Source: DASXUL01 sp036504855
GTDB lineage: Bacteria; Armatimonadota; DTGP01; JAKQQT01
DNA length: 64,000 nucleotides
Assembly (NCBI GenBank): GCA_036504855.1
Contig: DASXUL010000025.1
Coordinates: 1-64,000 of the forward strand
Reading direction: 5' to 3'
Shown in pieces: positions 34,743-43,843 of the stretch. The notes beneath the pieces were generated by a model that saw nothing but the letters and a program-made list of their open reading frames with translations, was not told where the DNA came from and ran no database searches. Within the stretch, counting starts at the first letter, position 1, and each line of letters starts with the position of its first letter. The position numbers and the translations under genes are program-made.

Positions 34743-36426
34743 GGGGCGCCTCGCTTTCCCCCGCCGGGTTGCGGGGCTTCTCGGTGCATTCGTCAATGAT
34801 CCGGCGCAGCCACTCCTCCTTTGCGGCGGCAAGCCCAGCGCCGGTCTCGGTCTTCAGGCGCGCGATGGCCGCCTCGGCGGCGGCGCGGGCGGCGGGCAGG
34901 CCGCCCTCGGCCAGCAGCACGGCCGCCTCGGCGCGCCTGGCATCTGAGCCGCCGCGCTGCGGGACGGCCGCATCCAGATGGGCGCGCGCGGCGGCGGCGT
35001 TGCGCTCGTACAGCCCCTGATAGAAAGCCATCTCCAAGCGCGGATAGCCGGTGTTCTGGCTGGATAGCGCCGTGTCCAAACTGGCCCTGGCCTGCTCCAG
35101 GCGTCCGGCATCCAGATGATGGTAGAACCACATCAAGTGCGCCCAAGCGGACGCGCCGCCCCAGGGGTCGCGGGATGCGCGGGCCAGCAAGCCGGCATCC
35201 AGATCGCGCGGCCGATCGCCCCGGATCAACCGCGCGGACAGAACGGATTGCCGCGCCGCGTGGCGCGCTCCCTCCGGGTCGCGCCACAGCCAGCCCAGCA
35301 ACGCCAAGTCCGTAACTTGGCCGGTCTCGGGGATACGCGTTGACGAGGCGCCGAACGCCACATACGCCGCAGCCACGAACGCGAATACCCGGATCGCTTC
35401 CGTGTAAGGCGTCGGCGCCAGGGCGGTCAGCGCCGGATGCCACCCGACGACGACGAGAGCAACGGCCAGGGCCAGGCTCGCCAATGGCCCGCACGCGACC
35501 ATCAGGGCGTGCCGCCAACGGTAACCACGTTCATCGCCATCAGTCAGGAGGGCGTACCCGTTCAGAAAGAGATCCAGCCCGCGCCAGCCGAGCCGTGGAC
35601 CGGACGCAGTTCGCGTCAGAGAAACCGGCCCGACCTGGCAATCAAGGATGCGCATTCCCAACAAGCGACCCGTCACGAGGTGGCCGCCCTCATGGACGCC
35701 GATGGTCGCCAGGATGGTCACCGCCCCCAGCAAGGCTCCCAACGCCACGCGCACCGGCCCCGGACCGGGCAGCGTCACGGAGCAAACCTCGGCCGCCGCC
35801 ACAGCCGATATCCAGCCCACTGTTTCGAACCGGCGTCTCACTCGATCCGGCCGTGCGGGAGACGCGCCGGCGGGCGGTTCCGCTGGCGGCAACACGATCG
35901 GCGCGGACTCGAAGTGCGAACGCGGCGGCGCCGAACCGTTCACGCGCCACACCAACCGCGCGTTCGGCAGAATCTCCAGCGTCTGAACCTCGCCCGGCGT
36001 TCGCCGCAGCAATCCGCACTTGAGGAGATGCCACACAGCCGGCTCGTAGTACACCGACCACTGCAGCGAACCCGCACACTGGATGACGCATCCGCGCTTC
36101 AGGTCCCTCTTCAGACCGCCGGACCGCCTGGCCGCATCCGAAATGGCGGCAATGCCAATGCCTGCCAGGATCATGGGACCGAAGATGAGGGCCAGATAGG
36201 CGGGCTCGGCGGAACGCCCGCTCCGGGGCATCGCCTCACTGAGGCTCCACCCCCACAGCACGAGCAGAGCGAGCAGGCCGGCGCCCGCCAGGATGCCCTG
36301 TATGTAGTAGCGTCGCATGAGAGCCCGTAGCGCGCCGGCCTCCTCCTCGGTCAGAGACCGCTCGCCAACGAGGCGCCATCCGGGCGTCGCCCGGCTTGGT
36401 TCCGTCGCTTCCACGGTTGTTTCCAT
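34729..36426 (-). CDS. M50-like membrane metalloprotease, copy A
   Basis: 565 residues from ATG 36426, which begins 'METTVEATEPSRATPG' and lies 7 bases after hen1; longer starts would run into hen1. Membrane segments flank 'GVHEGGHLVTGRLLGM' near residue 245, a zinc HEXXH motif. A TPR-like C terminus ('DARRAEAAVLLAEGGLPAARA') is almost identical to that of copy B, while the N-terminal halves are much less alike. It is coupled to the HEAT gene downstream. Likely an intramembrane or membrane-tethered peptidase. Confidence 0.82.
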   Translation of the reverse strand: METTVEATEPSRATPGWRLVGERSLTEEEAGALRALMRRYYIQGILAGAGLLALLVLWGWSLSEAMPRSGRSAEPAYLALIFGPMILAGIGIAAISDAARRSGGLKRDLKRGCVIQCAGSLQWSVYYEPAVWHLLKCGLLRRTPGEVQTLEILPNARLVWRVNGSAPPRSHFESAPIVLPPAEPPAGASPARPDRVRRRFETVGWISAVAAAEVCSVTLPGPGPVRVALGALLGAVTILATIGVHEGGHLVTGRLLGMRILDCQVGPVSLTRTASGPRLGWRGLDLFLNGYALLTDGDERGYRWRHALMVACGPLASLALAVALVVVGWHPALTALAPTPYTEAIRVFAFVAAAYVAFGASSTRIPETGQVTDLALLGWLWRDPEGARHAARQSVLSARLIRGDRPRDLDAGLLARASRDPWGGASAWAHLMWFYHHLDAGRLEQARASLDTALSSQNTGYPRLEMAFYQGLYERNAAAARAHLDAAVPQRGGSDARRAEAAVLLAEGGLPAARAAAEAAIARLKTETGAGLAAAKEEWLRRIIDECTEKPRNPAGESEAPHDRG

Positions 36427-36433
36427 CGTTGGG

Positions 36434-37846
36434 TCACCGCGTATCGTTGAGAGTGAACAGCGCCATCTGCGTGGGGGCGCCCAGGGCCGGGTCCTCCGGG
36501 CCGATGGGGGAGAAGGCAACCGAATAGCCGTGGCGCTCCGCCACGGCGTTGGCCCAGGCGGCAAACTCGGCGCGGGTCCACTCGAAGCGGTGGTCCCGGT
36601 GGCGCAGGCTGCCGGCGGGCAGGCTCTCCCACAGCGCGTTGTACTCCGAATTGGGCGTGGTCACCACAACGGCGCCGGGCCGGGCGAACTCGAAGAGCGC
36701 CCGCTCGAAAGCGACCAGGCGTGGTGGGTCCAGATGCTCGATCACCTCCACCACCGCCGCGGCGTCGTAGCCCTCCAGCCGCCGGTCACGGTACACCAGC
36801 GAGCCGTGCAGCAGGCGCACGCGCTCCCGTTGGCGCGGCGCCAGGTTCTCCAGGTTCAGGCGGCGCTCGGCGATCTCCAGGCTGCGCAGCGAAACGTCTA
36901 TTCCGGCGATCTCGGTGAACTGGCGATCGGCCATCAGCGCCTTGATGAGGCGGCCCTCGCCGCATCCCAGGTCCAGCACGCGCCGCGCGCCGGTCTCGCG
37001 CAACGCCCCGGCCACCGCCGCCATGCGCGCGTCGTTGAGGCGCATCGGAGCCTCAACGGTCTCCTCCTCGCGATTCCGAGCCTCTTCCTCGGCATCGGGG
37101 TCTGGAGCGTCCTCTTCGGCGAGGCGCGCCAGCGCCTCGCGGGTGTACTCCTTGCGGCGGCGCAGGTAGCGCTGCACGATGGTCTCGCGCTCGGGGTGGG
37201 CCGGCAGCCACGCCTCACCGTGCCGCAGCGGCTTCTCCACTTCCTCCGCGTCCACCCAGTAGTGCTTCTCGTCGTCCAGCACGGGGATGAGCACGTACAG
37301 GTGCGACAGCAGGTCCGCCAGGCGCGCGTTGGCGGACAGCGTCACGGTGAAGTAGGGGCTGTCTCCCCACTCCGGGAAGGCCGGGTCCAGCGGATGCCGG
37401 CTCGCCTCCACGCGGTAGCCCAACGGCTCGAACAGGCGGCGCAATAGCGCCTCACCGCCCCGGCAGGGCAGCGCCGCCAGCGTCGCCGTGAGCGGAATGG
37501 GGGTCTCCACGAGCTCCGGGCGCTGGGCGCACCGCCCCGAGAGCGCCGTGCCGAACACGCGGGCAATGGCCACGCTCATGAACGACGAGGCCGCGTAGGG
37601 GCGATCGTTCACGTATTGGCGCAGGGCGAATCCCTCGCCGGCCGGCCCGCGGCCTCCGCGCACAAAGCCCACGGTGTCCAGCTCAATCATCAGGGCGGCG
37701 GTGCACCGTTCGTCGCCGGCTTCCGGGTAGAACACGTGCGCCTTCCCGAAGGAAAGATCGAAGGACTGGGCGCGCGCCGGGTTCTTGTGCAACAGGTATC
37801 CGAGGTCCGTCGCCGGCGTATGGGTCGTCGAAATGGTCAAGAGCAT
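36434..37846 (-). CDS. hen1: 3'-terminal RNA ribose 2'-O-methyltransferase Hen1
   Basis: 470 residues. The N-terminal half (about 1-240, 'MLLTISTTHTPATDLGYLLH') is the domain that activates the Pnkp ligase in studied systems. The C-terminal methyltransferase has 'RVLDLGCGEGRLIKAL', the metal-binding 'EVIEHLDPPRLVAFE' near residue 366, 'VVVTTPNSEYN' and 'HRDHRFEWTRAEF'. Hen1 marks the 3' end of broken RNA with 2'-O-methyl before sealing, which blocks a second cut at the same site. It heads the operon that ends in pnkp. Confidence 0.96.
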   Translation of the reverse strand: MLLTISTTHTPATDLGYLLHKNPARAQSFDLSFGKAHVFYPEAGDERCTAALMIELDTVGFVRGGRGPAGEGFALRQYVNDRPYAASSFMSVAIARVFGTALSGRCAQRPELVETPIPLTATLAALPCRGGEALLRRLFEPLGYRVEASRHPLDPAFPEWGDSPYFTVTLSANARLADLLSHLYVLIPVLDDEKHYWVDAEEVEKPLRHGEAWLPAHPERETIVQRYLRRRKEYTREALARLAEEDAPDPDAEEEARNREEETVEAPMRLNDARMAAVAGALRETGARRVLDLGCGEGRLIKALMADRQFTEIAGIDVSLRSLEIAERRLNLENLAPRQRERVRLLHGSLVYRDRRLEGYDAAAVVEVIEHLDPPRLVAFERALFEFARPGAVVVTTPNSEYNALWESLPAGSLRHRDHRFEWTRAEFAAWANAVAERHGYSVAFSPIGPEDPALGAPTQMALFTLNDTR

Positions 37847-37881
37847 GAGTACCGCCTGTCTGATTGCTTGGGAGACGCGTC

Positions 37882-37911
37882 ATCCTGCGCGTGGCCCGCC
37901 CCCTCAGTCAA
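37882..37911 (-). promoter_or_regulatory. Possible promoter of hen1-pnkp operon
   Basis: Minus strand TTGACT (37906-37911) is followed after 18 bases by CAGGAT, a weak -10. It would give a leader of about 30 bases before the hen1 start. Confidence 0.3.
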
Positions 37912-38000
37912 GAAACATGCGGGCCGCCGTATCGCCGGGAGCGCATGACGCCGCACAGAATAAGGGAGATTCACCCGCGCACCAGAGAGGCCCTTCTCCC

Positions 38001-39716
38001 ATGATCCGTTTTCAGCCCGTACCGCTTGCCGCCCGCTTGCTGACGGCGGCCCTGGCCGGCGCACTGTTCGTCGCCGGAGGCCGCGCCGCTCCCGCGCCGC
38101 CCGCCGAGTCGGCAGCGCAACGCGACGCCCGGCTCGCCTGGTGGCGGGACGCCCGCTTCGGCATGTTCATCCACTGGGGGCCGGTGACCCTGAAGGGGAC
38201 CGAGATCGGCTGGTCGCGCTCCGCCGAGGTGCCGGCCGCCGAATACGATAGCCTGTACAAGCGCTTCAACCCCGTTAAGTTCAACGCGAAGAAGTGGGTC
38301 TCCACAGCCAAGGCCGCCGGCATGAAGTACGTGGTGCTCGTCACGAAACACCATGATGGCTTCGCCATGTGGCCCACCAAGCTGTCTGATTACAGCATCG
38401 CCAACACGCCGTTCCATCGCGACGTGGTGGGCGAGATCGCCAGGGAGTGCCGGCGACAGGGCATTCGGTTTTGCGCCTATTACTCCGTGCTGGACTGGCG
38501 CCACCCGGACTACCCGCTGGGCGAGGCCCCCGGAGGCGGCGTGAAACAGAACCCCAACATGGACCGTTACGTGGGCTACATGAAGGGCCAGCTCAAGGAA
38601 CTCATCTCCAACTACGGCCCGCTGGGCCTCCTCTGGTTCGACGGCGAGTGGGAAAAGCCCTGGACCCTCGAACGCGGGAAGGATCTGGAGCAGTACCTCC
38701 ACGAACTCCAGCCGGATCTCATCATCAACGACCGCATCGGCAAGGGCCGCGCCGGCCTCGCGGGCGACTACGCCACGCCGGAGCAAACCATCGGACGCTT
38801 CAACCGCGCCGCGCCGTGGGAGTCGTGCATCACGATCTGCCAACAGTGGGCCTGGAAGCCGAACGACGCGATGAAGCCGCTCTCCGAGTGCATCCGCACG
38901 CTGGCCACCTGCGCCGGCGGCGACGGCAACCTGCTTCTGAACGTCGGCCCCACCCCCGAGGGCGAGATCGAGCCGCGCCAGGTCGACCGCCTGAAGGAAC
39001 TCGGCGCCTGGCTCCGCAAGTACGGTAAATCCATCTACGGCACGCGCGGCGGGCCGTTCCTGCCCTCCGGCGACGGCGTGGCCACCTGCAAGGGAAACAC
39101 GGTCTACCTGCACATTTTCCAGTGGCCGGGCGAAACGCTCACCCTGTCGCCGCTCCCCGCGAAGGTCCTCCGCGCTTCCTCCCTCACGGGCGGCAAGTGC
39201 GCCGTCCGGCAGACCGATGCCGGAATCGAGCTCTCCGTGGATTCCAGCCGGCGCGACGCCATCGACACCATCATCGCGCTGGAACTGAGCTCCAGCGCGG
39301 AGGCCCTGAGCCCGGTCCGCTGGGCGCCGTCCACATCGCTCGCCGCCGGAAAGAAGGCGTCGGCCTCGAACGTCTACCAGGGCGATGCCCAGTACGCCGC
39401 CTCCGCCGCCGTGGACGACGACGATGCAACCCGCTGGGCCACCGACACCGGCAGCCAGCCGGCATGGCTGGAGGTAGACCTGGGCGCTCCCACGGCCATC
39501 AATGAGGTGTCCGTCAGCGAATGGGCGCCGCGCATCCAACGCTTTGAACTCCTCTGCCGCAACGCCGAAACCGAGCCATGGAAGCCTGCGCTCTCCGGCT
39601 CCACGATGGGCGCCCACTTCACCGCCCGCTTCCCAACCGTAACGGCGCGCTACGTGCGCCTGAACATACTGGAAACCACCGACGGCCCCACGATCAACGA
39701 ATTCGCAGTCCGGTAG
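38001..39716 (+). CDS. Alpha-L-fucosidase GH29 with discoidin domain
   Basis: 571 residues. Signal peptide about 1-29. The GH29 barrel has 'WWRDARFGMFIHWG', 'TKHHDGFAMW' and nucleophile D214 in 'LLWFDGEWE'. From about residue 435 a C-terminal F5/8 type C (discoidin) carbohydrate-binding domain appears ('ASNVYQGDAQYAASAAVDDD', 'WLEVDLGAPTAINEVSVSE'). ATG 38001 was chosen because the signal peptide begins there; codons upstream overlap the hen1 region. It removes terminal fucose outside the cytoplasm. It is divergent from hen1. Confidence 0.93.
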   Translation: MIRFQPVPLAARLLTAALAGALFVAGGRAAPAPPAESAAQRDARLAWWRDARFGMFIHWGPVTLKGTEIGWSRSAEVPAAEYDSLYKRFNPVKFNAKKWVSTAKAAGMKYVVLVTKHHDGFAMWPTKLSDYSIANTPFHRDVVGEIARECRRQGIRFCAYYSVLDWRHPDYPLGEAPGGGVKQNPNMDRYVGYMKGQLKELISNYGPLGLLWFDGEWEKPWTLERGKDLEQYLHELQPDLIINDRIGKGRAGLAGDYATPEQTIGRFNRAAPWESCITICQQWAWKPNDAMKPLSECIRTLATCAGGDGNLLLNVGPTPEGEIEPRQVDRLKELGAWLRKYGKSIYGTRGGPFLPSGDGVATCKGNTVYLHIFQWPGETLTLSPLPAKVLRASSLTGGKCAVRQTDAGIELSVDSSRRDAIDTIIALELSSSAEALSPVRWAPSTSLAAGKKASASNVYQGDAQYAASAAVDDDDATRWATDTGSQPAWLEVDLGAPTAINEVSVSEWAPRIQRFELLCRNAETEPWKPALSGSTMGAHFTARFPTVTARYVRLNILETTDGPTINEFAVR

Positions 39717-39728
39717 ACAGCGGACAGT

Positions 39729-39842
39729 GATCAGTCATCAGTAGTCAGTCATCAGCCCGAAGGCCCTCTACCATCAGCACGCTTGTCGCTTGGTAGAGGG
39801 CCTTCTGACTGATTACTGACGACTGACTACTGATGACTGATA
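39729..39842. repeat. Dispersed palindrome, family A copy 2
   Basis: ATCAGTCATCAGTAGTCAGT on the left pairs with ACTGACTACTGATGACTGAT on the right. An inner perfect stem AAGGCCCTCTACCA / TGGTAGAGGGCCTT is particular to this copy. Its right arm encodes the last codons ('SSVVSRQ') and stop of the M3 peptidase gene. Confidence 0.88.
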
Positions 39843-41711
39843 CAACTGCTCCAAATCGTTCAGGTAGCGCTCCTGCTGGGCGAACACCGCGTTGTACGTT
39901 GCCTTGTCCTTCAGGTTGATGCCCATGAACTTCTTCAGGAGGTTGGTGGGCGTGTCGTTGAAGCCATTCCGCATCAGGGCCGTGAAACGCTTCGCGAAGG
40001 CGGCCGGGTCCTTCTTGTACATCGTGAAGTAGGTTTGCGCCAGCAGGTCCGCGAACACGTAGTTCTCGTATTGCGTGCCGGAGCGGTAGTAGTGCTCCAC
40101 TTCCGACCAGAGCAGGTTGGTTTCGGCCGGCTCCAGGTCGTGCCAGATGCTCACCTTGCGGCCGATCTCGCCCGTTAGGCGGTCCAGGTCATCCGCCGTC
40201 TTGATGGTCCCCTTCTCCACGCCCTCATAACCGGCCTTTTCCACCGCGGCGATGCGCACGGTGCCGTAGAAGCCCATCATCTGCTGCAACAGGTGCTCCA
40301 GGTAGTAGACCTTGCGGCCGGGGTCCTTCTCCTCGCGGTACAGCTTGTCCGCCAGGACGAGTTCGTTGAAGATCGCGTAGCTTTCGGTGAAGAAGCTGGG
40401 GCCGCCCATGGTCGCGGGGGGGATGCGGGCGTTGTTCATCATGCTCTGGTGCACGGCGTGGCCGCTCTCGTGCGCCAGCGTGCTTACGTCATCCAGGAAG
40501 CCCTGATAGCCGTAGTCGAAGAAGGGGCTCTGCCCTTCCTGCATGGTGTACGTGAAGGCGCCGGGCACGCGGTTGGCTCCGGCCACGATGTCCAGCCTGC
40601 CGTTCGCGGGGTTCAGCAGGTTCGCCAGTTCGCGGTTGTACTCTGGCCCCAGGTAGGCCGTGCTGGCCTCAATGATGCGGGTGGCCTGGTCGATGGTGAA
40701 GCGGGGTTTCTCCACGCCGGGCGGAACCACGGTCATGTCGTAGGAGTGGACCGTGTCGTAGCCGGTGAACGCCTGGATGCGGGCGCGCTGCATCGTTTGC
40801 AGGCGCTTGCGCAGGTCACCCCGCGCCAGGATCTGGCTGTACGCCGTTTGAACGTCGTCATAGGTGAGGTGGATATCAAAGAAGCGGGCGTCCAGATTGT
40901 TCTTGAAATGGCGCATCTGCGCCAGCTTGTTGCGCGTTCTGGCGCGATTCACGAAGTCGAAGGCGAACAGGTCTCGCTGGGCTCGATAGCCGGCGGCGGT
41001 AAGCTCGGCGCCCTGGCGGCGGACGTCGCGGTCCGTGCTGTTGCCGATGGTCACCTCATCCTGCCGAACGTCCAGGTCCTTGCCGGTAGCCGGGTCCTTC
41101 ACCTTCCCCCACGGGTAGCGGTCCAGCAGCAGGTCATACATGTCTTCCTGCCACTTGGTCATGAGGGGGTCGGTGCGGCCCAGCAGTTCCTCGTCCGAGA
41201 GGCTCAGGGTGTGCGCCTTGGCGCGCAGGCTTTCCGTGATGGGATAGCGATACTTCGCCAGCGGCGGGTACGCCTTCAGGAATTCCTGGAAGCGCGCCGG
41301 CGTCAGCTTCTGGGTTTCCGTGGTAACAAAGGCGAGGCGCGGGGCCAAGCGCGATTCCGTATCGGCCGCGCGATCGCGGGGAGCCGTGTTGCGCGTGTTC
41401 ACCGCGTACTGGAGGTACTGGTACACGTAGACGCGCCCGAAGGTGACGCTGAAATCGTCCGCCAGCTTCCAGGCCTGGTAGAGGTTCCGCGGCGAGGCCG
41501 TTACCTTGCCCTTCAGCGCCTCGATCTCCTTGACCTGCCGTTCCGCGGCCTTCTCGGCGGAGCGGAAGGCGGCATCGTCCTTGAAGAAGACCTTGCGGAA
41601 GTTGAACCGGTATTGCGCCTGTTCGGAAGCGGGAACCGGGCTGAACGCGTCGGCCGCTCGCGCGGGCAGGGCCAGCAGGGGAAGAAGCAGGATGGCTGTT
41701 CTGATATGCAT
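39813..41711 (-). CDS. Secreted M3 family oligoendopeptidase, copy 1
   Basis: 632 residues. The signal peptide at about 1-19 ('MHIRTAILLLPLLALPARA') implies export, unlike cytosolic PepF. The zinc motif is 'LAHESGHAVHQ' near residue 410, with 'NELVLADKLYREEKDPGRK' after it supplying the third ligand. ATG 41711 has GGAAA 8 bases upstream; a TTG four codons earlier is less likely. The last seven residues come from a family A palindrome. It should trim short peptides. The next gene is a paralogue. Confidence 0.92.
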   Translation of the reverse strand: MHIRTAILLLPLLALPARAADAFSPVPASEQAQYRFNFRKVFFKDDAAFRSAEKAAERQVKEIEALKGKVTASPRNLYQAWKLADDFSVTFGRVYVYQYLQYAVNTRNTAPRDRAADTESRLAPRLAFVTTETQKLTPARFQEFLKAYPPLAKYRYPITESLRAKAHTLSLSDEELLGRTDPLMTKWQEDMYDLLLDRYPWGKVKDPATGKDLDVRQDEVTIGNSTDRDVRRQGAELTAAGYRAQRDLFAFDFVNRARTRNKLAQMRHFKNNLDARFFDIHLTYDDVQTAYSQILARGDLRKRLQTMQRARIQAFTGYDTVHSYDMTVVPPGVEKPRFTIDQATRIIEASTAYLGPEYNRELANLLNPANGRLDIVAGANRVPGAFTYTMQEGQSPFFDYGYQGFLDDVSTLAHESGHAVHQSMMNNARIPPATMGGPSFFTESYAIFNELVLADKLYREEKDPGRKVYYLEHLLQQMMGFYGTVRIAAVEKAGYEGVEKGTIKTADDLDRLTGEIGRKVSIWHDLEPAETNLLWSEVEHYYRSGTQYENYVFADLLAQTYFTMYKKDPAAFAKRFTALMRNGFNDTPTNLLKKFMGINLKDKATYNAVFAQQERYLNDLEQLYQSSVVSRQ

Positions 41712-41727
41712 GTATGTTTCCAATGAC

Positions 41728-41853
41728 GCGGCGCCCAGCGAGTGAACTCGCGGGCAACGACCCTCACGAAGTCCGCCTGCGCGGCCTGATTCCGCAGTCG
41801 CCGCAGGGCGACTTCGTGCCCTTCGTTGCCCGCGAGTTCACTCGCTGGGCGCC
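41728..41853. repeat. Long inverted repeat between the M3 peptidase genes
   Basis: GGCGCCCAGCGAGTGAACTC from 41728 (31 bases in all) matches the complement of TCGTTGCCCGCGAGTTCACT up to 41853. An inner ACGAAGTCCGCC/GGGCGACTTCGT stem is imperfect. No other copy is seen in this window. Confidence 0.85.
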
Positions 41854-41859
41854 GCGGCC

Positions 41860-43740
41860 TTACTTCTGGACCGGCGACTTGGCATAGAGGGCTTCGAGGT
41901 CCTTCAGGTACTGCTCGTGCTTCTGGAAGACGGCGTCGTAGGTTTTCGGGTCCGTCAGGCTGACGTTCATAAAGCGCTTCAGCAGACGAGCCGGCGAGTC
42001 GTTGAAGCCGTTCCGGAGCAGCGCAGTGAATTGTGGCCCAAACTTCGCGGGGTTGTCCTGATAGCGGGCAAAGAACGTTTGCGCCAGCAGGTCAGCGAAG
42101 ACGTAGTTCACGTAGTAGGTGGGAGAGCCGTAGTAGTGGGGGATCTGCTCCCACATCAGGTTGGTTTCCGGATCGATCTCGTGCCAGATGCTGACCTTCC
42201 GCCCGATGTCCAAGGTGAGCTTGTCCAGGTCGTCCGGGGTTTTCAGCGTGCCCTTCGGCTGCTGCTCGTAGACGGCCTTTTCAATGGCGGCGATGCGGAC
42301 GTTCCCGTAGAAGCCCATCATCCGCTGGAGGAGTTGCTCCAGGTAGTAGACCTTGCGGCCCGGGTCCTGCTCCTCGCGATAGAGTTTGTCCAACAACACG
42401 TACTCGTTCAGGATGGCGTAGCTCTCGGTGAAGTAGCGAGGGCCGTCCGAGAGGGCGGGCGGGACCTTGGCGTTATTCTCCAGCGCGGCGTGCACAACGT
42501 GGCCGCCCTCGTGCGCCAGGGTGCTCACGTCGTCCACGTAGCCCTGAAAACCGTATGAGTAGAACACGGCGTCGAAGCCCGGGCTGGGAGTGGCGAAGGC
42601 GTTGGGCACGCGGTTCTGGCCGGGCACGAGGTCGAGGCGGCCGTTCTTCGGGTCCAACAGACGCGCCATCTCGCGGGTGTACTCCGGTCCCAGCCATGCC
42701 ACGGATGAGAGGATGGCCGCGCGGGCCTGATCAATGGTGAAGCGCGGCTTCTCTACCCCAGGCGGCGCCATGGTCATATCCCAGGCATGGACCGTGTCGT
42801 AGCCGGTGAATGAGGCAACGCGGTCTCGCTGAAGGGTCTGAAGGCGCTTGCGAATATCGCCGTGGGCCAGAATCTGGTTGTAGGCGGTGTCGATGTCCTT
42901 GTAAGTCAGGTGCAGACCGAAGAATGCGGCGTCCTGACCATTGCGGAACTTGCGGATCGTTCCCAGCCGGTTGCGCGTGGAAGCCACGTTCAGGAAGTCG
43001 AACGCGAAGAGATCGCGCTGGGCCTTGTAGGCGGCCGTTTGCTTATCGTTGGTCTCGCGGCGCACGTTGCGGTTCGGGCTGTTGGCGAGGCGGTTCTCGT
43101 CCTGGCGAACGTCCAGCTCGCCGCCGGTGTCCGGGTCCTTCACAGTGCCCCAGGAGGCGCGGTCCATCAGCCGGTCGTAGAGGTCCTCCTGCCACTTGGT
43201 CATGGTGGGCCCGGTGGCCGCCAGCAATTCCTCCTCTTTGAGGGAGAGCGTGTGCGGCTTGGAGCGCAGCGATTCCTCGATGACGTAGCGATACTTCTTC
43301 AGGCGCGGCTCGGCCTTTACGAATCGCTCGAACTGCGGCATGGTGATCTTCTGGATCTCGTCGTTCACAAAGGAGAGTTGCGGCGAGTATTTCGCGTCCA
43401 GATCGGCGGATTTGTCGCGCAGGCCCGTCTGGGTGGTGTTCACCGAATATTGGAGGTTGAGATAGAAGTAGGCGCGGACGAAGCGGCGGGTGAAGTCATC
43501 GCTCAGGTCCAGGGCCTTGTAGAGGTTCTGGGGAGAAGCGATGACCTTGCCGCGGAGGCCTCGCACCTCCGCCACGGTGGCGTCGATCCGTTTCATGCCC
43601 TTCTGAAACTCGGCGTCTGATGCGTAGAAATTGCGGAAGTTGAAGTGATAGCCGGCCGCTTGCTCCGGAGGAATCGACTGGAACGTCTGCGCCCGCGCAG
43701 CGGGAAGGAGGGCCAACGCCAACAGGAAGTAAGGCTTCAT
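41860..43740 (-). CDS. Secreted M3 family oligoendopeptidase, copy 2
   Basis: 626 residues. Signal peptide 'MKPYFLLALALLPAARAQ'. The zinc motif is 'LAHEGGHVVHAAL' near residue 408, with 'NEYVLLDKLYREEQDPGRK' following. It aligns over its whole length with copy 1. Two exported copies may have different peptide preferences. The long inverted repeat separates them, which may end or process the transcript. Signals for a separate promoter were not seen. Confidence 0.92.
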   Translation of the reverse strand: MKPYFLLALALLPAARAQTFQSIPPEQAAGYHFNFRNFYASDAEFQKGMKRIDATVAEVRGLRGKVIASPQNLYKALDLSDDFTRRFVRAYFYLNLQYSVNTTQTGLRDKSADLDAKYSPQLSFVNDEIQKITMPQFERFVKAEPRLKKYRYVIEESLRSKPHTLSLKEEELLAATGPTMTKWQEDLYDRLMDRASWGTVKDPDTGGELDVRQDENRLANSPNRNVRRETNDKQTAAYKAQRDLFAFDFLNVASTRNRLGTIRKFRNGQDAAFFGLHLTYKDIDTAYNQILAHGDIRKRLQTLQRDRVASFTGYDTVHAWDMTMAPPGVEKPRFTIDQARAAILSSVAWLGPEYTREMARLLDPKNGRLDLVPGQNRVPNAFATPSPGFDAVFYSYGFQGYVDDVSTLAHEGGHVVHAALENNAKVPPALSDGPRYFTESYAILNEYVLLDKLYREEQDPGRKVYYLEQLLQRMMGFYGNVRIAAIEKAVYEQQPKGTLKTPDDLDKLTLDIGRKVSIWHEIDPETNLMWEQIPHYYGSPTYYVNYVFADLLAQTFFARYQDNPAKFGPQFTALLRNGFNDSPARLLKRFMNVSLTDPKTYDAVFQKHEQYLKDLEALYAKSPVQK

Positions 43741-43784
43741 GGGTTTTCCTTGTTACGCGCCAAACAGGATATGCGGATGTAGAG

Positions 43785-43825
43785 ATGACCGAACCATGCG
43801 CTGTGGCAGGTTCGGTCATTTTGCC
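43785..43825. terminator. Hairpin after rimM
   Basis: ATGACCGAACC (43785-43795) pairs with GGTTCGGTCAT (43809-43819). The T tract lies on the plus strand, but no plus-strand gene ends here, so its service to the rimM operon is only likely. Confidence 0.5.
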
Positions 43826-43843
43826 GTAAGGCAGTCCGGATTC

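Noticed and set aside
36427..36564. Extended start of protease copy A
   Set aside because: The extension lies inside hen1; the ATG 7 bases after hen1 matches the start of copy B.
37971..39617. 548-codon minus-strand frame opposite the second fucosidase
   Set aside because: The plus strand has a clear signal peptide, GH29 and discoidin domains; the opposite frame has none.
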